25,848 nt of DNA from assembly GCF_000719705.1 (NCBI RefSeq), contig NZ_JOHO01000079.1, forward strand, positions 1 through 25,848. Direction: 5' to 3'. A program made the translations under genes and the position numbers. The DNA comes from Streptomyces sp. NRRL S-350 (GTDB taxonomy: Bacteria > Actinomycetota > Actinomycetes > Streptomycetales > Streptomycetaceae). Within the stretch, counting starts at the first letter, position 1. Each line of letters opens with the position of its first letter. Below, in pieces: positions 21,564 through 25,848 of this stretch. A model generated the notes under the pieces. It was given only the letters and a program-made list of their open reading frames with translations. It was not told the DNA's origin and searched no databases.

Positions 21564-22950
21564 GGGCGGCCTCCGGTCGTGCGGGGCGGCCCGGTGCGGG
21601 CCGGAGCGGGGGGACGGGGGACGGCGCGGAGGCGTCGACGGCCTCCGGCCCGGCCTTCACGGTCCGCACGACGTAGCGGACCCAGACCGCGACCAGCACG
21701 GCGTAGACCGCGACGAATCCGGCCAGGCTGAGCGCCGCCTCGGTGGTGGACAGCCGGGAGACGGCGTCGGAGGTGCGGATCCTGCCGTAGACCACCCAGG
21801 GCTGCCGTCCGGTCTCCGCGGTGATCCATCCGCCGGTGATCGCGATCAGGCCGGCGGGTGTCATCCACACCATCAGCCGGTGGAACCGCCGGGCGGTGAA
21901 CAGCCGTCCGCGCAGGCGCAGCACCAGGCCGGCGAAGGCCATCGCGAACATCGTGAGCGCGGTGAAGTACATCGCGCGGAACCCGTAGAAGGTGCTCCAC
22001 ATGTTCGGGCGCCGGTCCGGCGGGGTCTGGAGCAGGCCGGGCACGTGGGCCTGGCCGGTCAGGTCCTTGCCGATCACCGCGCCCAGGTGCGGGATCCCGA
22101 TCTGCAGGCTGTTCCGGCCCTGGTCGGTGTCGGGGACGACGAGCACGTTGTAGCCGTCGTTGTCGGTCGTCCAGTTGCCCTCGAAGGCCTCCAGTTTGGC
22201 GGGTTGGTGCTGCCCCATGAACACCGCGGTCTCGTCGCCCGCGTACAGCTGGACGGGCATCAGCACGGCCAGCACGCCGAGCGCGAGGGAGAGCGTGCGG
22301 CGGGCGAAGGCGAGCGAGCGCCGCCGCACCAGGTACCAGGCGGCGATGCCGCCGACGAACCAGGCGGCACTGATCAGCACCGCGAGCAGCATGTGCGGGA
22401 ACCGGTAGGAGAACGCCGGGTTGAGCAGCACCTGCTGCCAGTCGCGGGCCTGGAACTGGCCGGCCACCTCGGTGTAGCCGGCCGGGTCCTGCATCCAGCT
22501 GTTCGCGGAGAGGATCCAGGTGGTGGACAGCAGCGTGCCGAGGGCGACCATCCAGGAGGCGAGGGCCATGGTGCGCGGGCGCACCCGTCCCTCGCCGTAG
22601 AGCATGATGCCGATGAAGCCCGCCTCCAGGAAGAAGGCCGTGATCACCTCCATCCCGATGGTGACGCCGAGGATCGGGCCGACCGCATGGGCGTAGGCGC
22701 CCCAGTTCAGGCCGAACTCGAAGGTCATCACCGTGCCGGCCACCACGCCGAGACCGAAACCGACCGCGAAGATCTTCCGCCAGAAGCGGAACATCTGCAG
22801 GTAGAGCGGGTTCCGGGTGCGCAGGTAGGCCGTGTACGCGACGGCGAGCAGGATCGACAGCCCCACGGTCAGGGCGGGGAAGGTCATGTGGAAGACGGCG
22901 GTGATGGCGAACTGCCAGCGGGACAGTTCCACCGTCGCGGACGACGCCAT
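21556..22950 (-). CDS. cydA: cytochrome bd ubiquinol oxidase subunit I
   Basis: A 464-residue quinol-oxidising subunit that reduces O2 to water with high affinity without pumping protons. The haem ligands are recognisable: H21 (AVFHMTFPALTVG), H186 (SYRFPHMLLAV) and M327 (YGFRAMYFT). E101 and E109 lie in GMEVITAFFLEAGF. The quinol-binding Q-loop has QPAKLEAFEG with K252 and E257, the same numbering as in E. coli, and GRQPWVVYG follows at 381-389. The Q-loop is of the short type. ATG 22950 is preferred because GGAG lies five bases upstream; an in-frame GTG at 22968 is weaker. The Pro-rich last 30 residues are probably disordered. It is 49 bases downstream of dps on the same strand. Confidence 0.97.
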   Translation of the reverse strand: MASSATVELSRWQFAITAVFHMTFPALTVGLSILLAVAYTAYLRTRNPLYLQMFRFWRKIFAVGFGLGVVAGTVMTFEFGLNWGAYAHAVGPILGVTIGMEVITAFFLEAGFIGIMLYGEGRVRPRTMALASWMVALGTLLSTTWILSANSWMQDPAGYTEVAGQFQARDWQQVLLNPAFSYRFPHMLLAVLISAAWFVGGIAAWYLVRRRSLAFARRTLSLALGVLAVLMPVQLYAGDETAVFMGQHQPAKLEAFEGNWTTDNDGYNVLVVPDTDQGRNSLQIGIPHLGAVIGKDLTGQAHVPGLLQTPPDRRPNMWSTFYGFRAMYFTALTMFAMAFAGLVLRLRGRLFTARRFHRLMVWMTPAGLIAITGGWITAETGRQPWVVYGRIRTSDAVSRLSTTEAALSLAGFVAVYAVLVAVWVRYVVRTVKAGPEAVDASAPSPVPPLRPAPGRPARPEAARG

Positions 22951-22999
22951 GGCGACTCCGTTCAGCACGGCGGGGCGGGACGCGGGTGGACTCGGCGGA

Positions 23000-23584
23000 T
23001 CACAGCCGCACCAGCGGGGTGTCCACCAGGTGCTCCGCGAGGAACCACACCTGCGCCTCGCCGGTGCGCACGACCTGCGACACCAGCAGGTCGTTCGTGC
23101 CGTCGTCGCCGAGCGCCGCCACCCGACCCGCGGCGTCGCGGGCGTCGACGAGGATGCCCTCGTGCGCCGACAGCAGCCGCGACAGCATCGCCGGCACCTC
23201 CTCGACGCCGTCCGGCGGCCGCGGGATCGAGGTGAGCTCCGCGGCGTGCCGCGGGTCGCCGACGGCGACCCCGCCCAGACCCTGTATCCGCTCGGCGAGC
23301 GCGTCCACCAGCGCCAGTTGCTCGTCCGCGTGCTTGTCCAGCAGCAGGTGCAGCTGGTAGAAGGTCGCGCCGCGCACCAGCCAGTGGTGCTTCTTGTAGA
23401 GGGAGTACAGGATCACGGTGTCCGCGAGCACCTGGTTGAGCCGCTGGCAGGCGTACAGGCGCGCGTCGCGGGTCAGGCCGAGCGGAAGCTGGCTGACGGT
23501 GCCGAACTCCTGGATCTCCTGGCCCTTCTGGTGCAGCAGCGGCTGGCTGCCGGCGGTGGTGCGCGGGTGGTCGGACCGGCTCAT
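23000..23584 (-). CDS. dps: Dps family ferritin-like protein
   Basis: A 194-residue member of the Dps/ferritin-like group, which oxidises and stores iron with H2O2 and may coat DNA in stationary phase. The inter-subunit ferroxidase ligands keep exact Dps spacing: H67 (KKHHWLVRG), H79 and D83 (YQLHLLLDKHADE), D94 and E98 (LVDALAERIQGLGG). The N-terminus (about 40 residues) is longer than in E. coli Dps and has a few basic residues, and the C-terminus ends on a hydrophobic VDTPLVRL. ATG 23584 follows AAGGAG five bases upstream. It is first in a minus-strand series with cydABDC, 49 bases before cydA, with no terminator between. Joint use under oxygen stress is a reasonable inference. Confidence 0.93.
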   Translation of the reverse strand: MSRSDHPRTTAGSQPLLHQKGQEIQEFGTVSQLPLGLTRDARLYACQRLNQVLADTVILYSLYKKHHWLVRGATFYQLHLLLDKHADEQLALVDALAERIQGLGGVAVGDPRHAAELTSIPRPPDGVEEVPAMLSRLLSAHEGILVDARDAAGRVAALGDDGTNDLLVSQVVRTGEAQVWFLAEHLVDTPLVRL

Positions 23585-23904
23585 GGGAGCTCCTTGCGGA
23601 TCGTCGGTGGATGGGTGCTCCCCACGCTAGGGGCGCGTCCGGAGCGGGCTTGTTCCGAAGCGCACCGACCGTTGCCGCCGAGCGCCCAGGCGCCCGCGCC
23701 GGCGGCGACCACGGCGCCGTCCCCGGCAGTGCGCTGACGGAACGGGGGCAGTGCGCTGTGGGCCAACCCCGGTGCGGGAGCCGGACCTAGCGTTCTGTCA
23801 CGTGTTCGAAGCCGATCTCCGGCCAGTCGCGGATCCCGCTCGGACGCTCCCCGTCGCCGCCGGACCGGTGCGGCGAACCGAACGTGTCACAGGAGGCTGG
23901 AGAG
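23585..23904. promoter_or_regulatory. divergent promoter region between dps and the amidohydrolase
   Basis: An 8-bp exact inverted pair, ACGCTAGG (23624-23631) and CCTAGCGT (23786-23793), puts a TAGCGT -10-like box facing each gene: 40 bases before dps and about 110 bases before the amidohydrolase GTG. Clear -35 boxes are not seen. I did not find a Rex-type operator (TGTGAA...TTCACA), which controls cyd operons in S. coelicolor. A CACGTG hexamer lies near 23799. Confidence 0.45.
23725..23758. repeat. direct repeat GGCAGTGCGCTG, 22-bp period
   Basis: Two exact 12-bp copies (23725-23736 and 23747-23758) are offset by 22 bases, about two helical turns, in the centre of the divergent intergenic region. 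This arrangement suits two regulator molecules on one DNA face. No regulator is known. Confidence 0.6.
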
Positions 23905-25788
23905 GTGCCTGCAATGCCTGTCGGCGGGCTCGTCCCCCGCGCTGTCGAGGACGCCGCCGACGTCGTCGTCCGCAACGCGAAGATCCACACCGGGGACGCC
24001 CGCCGCCCCCGGGCCGGCGCCCTCGCCATCCGCGACGGCCTGATCACGGCCGTCGGGGACGACGCGGACGTCGCCCCGCTCATCGGACCGGCCACCACCG
24101 TGGTCGACGCCCTCGGCCGACGGGTGGTGCCCGGCCTCAACGACGCCCACCTGCACGTGATCCGGGGCGGTCTCAACTACGTCCTGGAGCTGCGCTGGGA
24201 CGGTGTGACCTCGCTGCGCCAGGCCCTGGCGATGCTGCGGGAGCAGGCCGCCCGCACCCCCGAGGGGCAGTGGGTGCGGGTCGTCGGCGGCTGGTCGGCG
24301 GAGCAGTTCGCCGAGCGGCGGCTCCCCACGCCCGCCGAACTGAACGAGGCCGCGCCGGACACCCCGGTGTTCGTCCTGCACCTCTACCAGTCCGCGATCC
24401 TCAACCGCGCGGCGCTGAAGGCCGCCGGCTACACCCGGGACACCCCCGACCCGAAGGGCGGCCGGATCGTCCGGGGCCGCGGCGGCGAGCCCAACGGCAT
24501 GCTGCTGGCCGCGCCCAGCGCGCTGGTCCTCTACTCCACGCTCGCCAAGGCCCCGGTCCTGGCGCCCGAGGACCGCAGGACGTCCACCCGGCACTTCCTG
24601 CGCGAGCTGAACCGCTTCGGCCTGACCTCCGCGATCGACGCCGCCGGCGGGTTCCAGAACTTCCCCGAGAACTACGCCACGGTGACCGAACTCGCCCGGG
24701 ACGGCCTGCTGACCCTGCGCATCGCCTACCACCTGTTCCCGCAGACCCCGGGCCAGGAGCTCGACGACCTCACCCGCTGGATCGAGACGGTCCGCCCCGG
24801 GGACGGCGACGAGTGGCTGCGCCTCAACGGCGCCGGCGAGAACCTCACCTGGGCCGCCGCCGACTTCGAGAACTTCGCCGAACCCCGGCCGGAACTCGAC
24901 GGCTACGAGGGCGAGTTCGAGAAGGCCGTACGGCTCCTCATGGAGAACGGCTGGGGCTTCAGGCTGCACGCGACCTACGACGAGACGATCCGACGCGACC
25001 TCGCCGTGTTCGAGAAGCTTGCCGCGGACGGGCTCTTCCCCGCCGGGAACCGGTGGCTCTTCGACCACGCGGAGACCGTCTCGCGGGACAGCCTCGACCG
25101 GATCGCGGCCCTCGGCGGCTCGGTCTCCGTGCAGAACCGGCTCTCCTTCCAGGGCGAGGTGTTCACCCGCCGGTACGGCTTCGGCGCCGCCGCCGAGGCG
25201 CCGCCGATCCGCGCGATGCTGGACCGCGGGCTGACCGTCGCGGCCGGCACCGACGCCACCCGGGTGTCCTCGTACAACCCCTGGGTCGCCCTGCACTGGC
25301 TGGTCTCCGGCCGCACGGTCGGCGGCCTGGCGGTCCGGCCGCCGCACAACCGGGTGGACCGGGAGACCGCGCTCGCGATGTACACCACGGCGGGAGCGGC
25401 GCTCACCGGCGAGCAGGACGTCAAGGGCGTGCTGCGGCCGGGCTGTTACGGCGACCTGGCGGTCCTGTCCGCCGACTACTTCACCGTGCCCGAGCAGGCC
25501 ATCCCGGACATCGAGTCGCTGCTGACGGTCGTCGGCGGCCGGATCGTCCACGCCGTGGCCGAGTACGAGGGCATGGACGAGGAACTCCCGGCGGTCAGCC
25601 CCGCCTGGAGCCCGGTCGCGCACTTCGGCGGCTACCAGTCCCACCGGGACCGGGGCGGCGCGGGCGCCCGCCAGGCCGAACTGCTCGGCGAGGTCGTCGC
25701 CGAGTCGGAGCTGCACCGCCGCTGGCGCGTCGACCGCGGCCTCGCGACGGACCACGCCCAGCCGTTCGACCCCTGCTTCCTCCTCTGA
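23905..25788 (+). CDS. YtcJ-type metal-dependent amidohydrolase
   Basis: A 627-residue member of the amidohydrolase superfamily (amidohydrolase_3/YtcJ branch), which hydrolyses C-N bonds of unknown substrates using one or two metal ions. Seen: VVVRNAKIHTGDARRPRAGALAIRDGLI (in pieces) for the beta-sandwich entry, GLNDAHLHV with H82 and H84 as metal ligands, later FRLHATYDETIRRDL, WLFDHAETVSRDSLDRIAALG for the next histidines, and AGTDATRVSSYNPWVAL with the catalytic Asp. DLAVLSADYFTVP near the end closes the sandwich. About 60 extra C-terminal residues (from SPVAHFGGYQSHRD) exceed the usual YtcJ length. GTG 23905 is chosen because AGGAGG lies eight bases upstream; ATG 23914 and GTG 23884 are alternatives. 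It is divergent from dps and ends 16 bases before adapter sequence. Confidence 0.93.
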   Translation: MPAMPVGGLVPRAVEDAADVVVRNAKIHTGDARRPRAGALAIRDGLITAVGDDADVAPLIGPATTVVDALGRRVVPGLNDAHLHVIRGGLNYVLELRWDGVTSLRQALAMLREQAARTPEGQWVRVVGGWSAEQFAERRLPTPAELNEAAPDTPVFVLHLYQSAILNRAALKAAGYTRDTPDPKGGRIVRGRGGEPNGMLLAAPSALVLYSTLAKAPVLAPEDRRTSTRHFLRELNRFGLTSAIDAAGGFQNFPENYATVTELARDGLLTLRIAYHLFPQTPGQELDDLTRWIETVRPGDGDEWLRLNGAGENLTWAAADFENFAEPRPELDGYEGEFEKAVRLLMENGWGFRLHATYDETIRRDLAVFEKLAADGLFPAGNRWLFDHAETVSRDSLDRIAALGGSVSVQNRLSFQGEVFTRRYGFGAAAEAPPIRAMLDRGLTVAAGTDATRVSSYNPWVALHWLVSGRTVGGLAVRPPHNRVDRETALAMYTTAGAALTGEQDVKGVLRPGCYGDLAVLSADYFTVPEQAIPDIESLLTVVGGRIVHAVAEYEGMDEELPAVSPAWSPVAHFGGYQSHRDRGGAGARQAELLGEVVAESELHRRWRVDRGLATDHAQPFDPCFLL

Positions 25789-25804
25789 CACCGCCCCCTC
25801 CCTC

Positions 25805-25848
25805 CTGTCTCTTATACACATCTGACGCTGCCGACGAAGAGGAGAGGG
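25805..25848. other. Illumina Nextera/Tn5 adapter at the contig end (sequencing artefact)
   Basis: CTGTCTCTTATACACATCT (25805-25823) is the Tn5 mosaic end used in Nextera libraries. It is followed directly by GACGCTGCCGACGA (25824-25837), the reverse complement of the Nextera read-1 adapter. The last 11 bases are index-like or low-quality tail. This is not genomic DNA. Open frames starting inside it (MCIRDR..., MYKRQ...) are the well-known spurious peptides made by this adapter. Confidence 0.98.

Noticed and set aside
23887..25821. 644-residue minus-strand frame starting MCIRDRREG
   Set aside because: It starts inside the Nextera adapter and is the antisense shadow of the amidohydrolase.
25805..25823. 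Tn5-like transposon end at the right edge
   Set aside because: It is followed by Illumina adapter sequence, so it comes from library preparation and is not a genomic mobile element.

Overview
The window is a very GC-rich stretch with almost exclusively G/C third codon positions, GTG starts and strong AGGAG-type ribosome binding sites. An SsgA-like sporulation protein, an actinobacterial holin-X/DUF3618 cluster and a CE1758/CE1759 luciferase-like pair all point to a Streptomyces-type actinomycete (Streptomyces, Kitasatospora or a close relative). The right edge is a physical contig end: the last ~44 bases contain Illumina Nextera transposase adapter, not genome.

Left part (1-3740). A tRNA-Pro(GGG) with its own terminator is followed by a minus-strand stress/envelope cluster. 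In transcription order it holds a YihY/BrkB membrane protein, an Ala/Pro-rich coiled-coil protein with one membrane segment, a holin-X family membrane protein and a DUF3618 protein, and it ends in a 14-bp perfect hairpin. Next (3900-8250) come a GNAT acetyltransferase, a minus-strand remnant resembling a phytanoyl-CoA dioxygenase, a two-gene flavin module (CE1758-type LLM oxidoreductase plus CE1759-type FMN reductase) and a PucR/CdaR-type regulator with a 12-bp palindrome upstream.

Middle (8250-16000). This is an accessory-looking area rich in alpha/beta hydrolases. It holds a possible decayed hydrolase, an AraC-type regulator, a hydrolase whose nucleophile serine is alanine (GHAYGG), an SsgA-like protein, a normal hydrolase convergent with a non-haem chloroperoxidase-like hydrolase, a secreted beta-propeller protein and a small GNAT protein. 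Long gene-free gaps (8213-8954, 11189-11781, 12625-12935, 13758-14469) separate them. Several very strong hairpins mark transcript ends.

Right part (16000-25788). A tightly overlapping minus-strand operon runs dps - cydA - cydB - cydD - cydC - chloroperoxidase-like alpha/beta hydrolase. It encodes a ferritin-like Dps protein, the cytochrome bd quinol oxidase, the two-subunit CydDC ABC exporter needed to assemble it, and a hydrolase whose ribosome binding site overlaps the cydC stop. The logic is respiration and protection under low oxygen or oxidative stress. Divergent from it is a YtcJ-type amidohydrolase that runs to the contig end.

I see no complete novel defence or mobile system. The points most worth a second look are the Ser-to-Ala hydrolase, the C-terminally extended CydB, the atypical CydC nucleotide-binding site, the hydrolase embedded in the dps-cyd operon, and a near-consensus promoter/operator overlapping the 3' end of that hydrolase.
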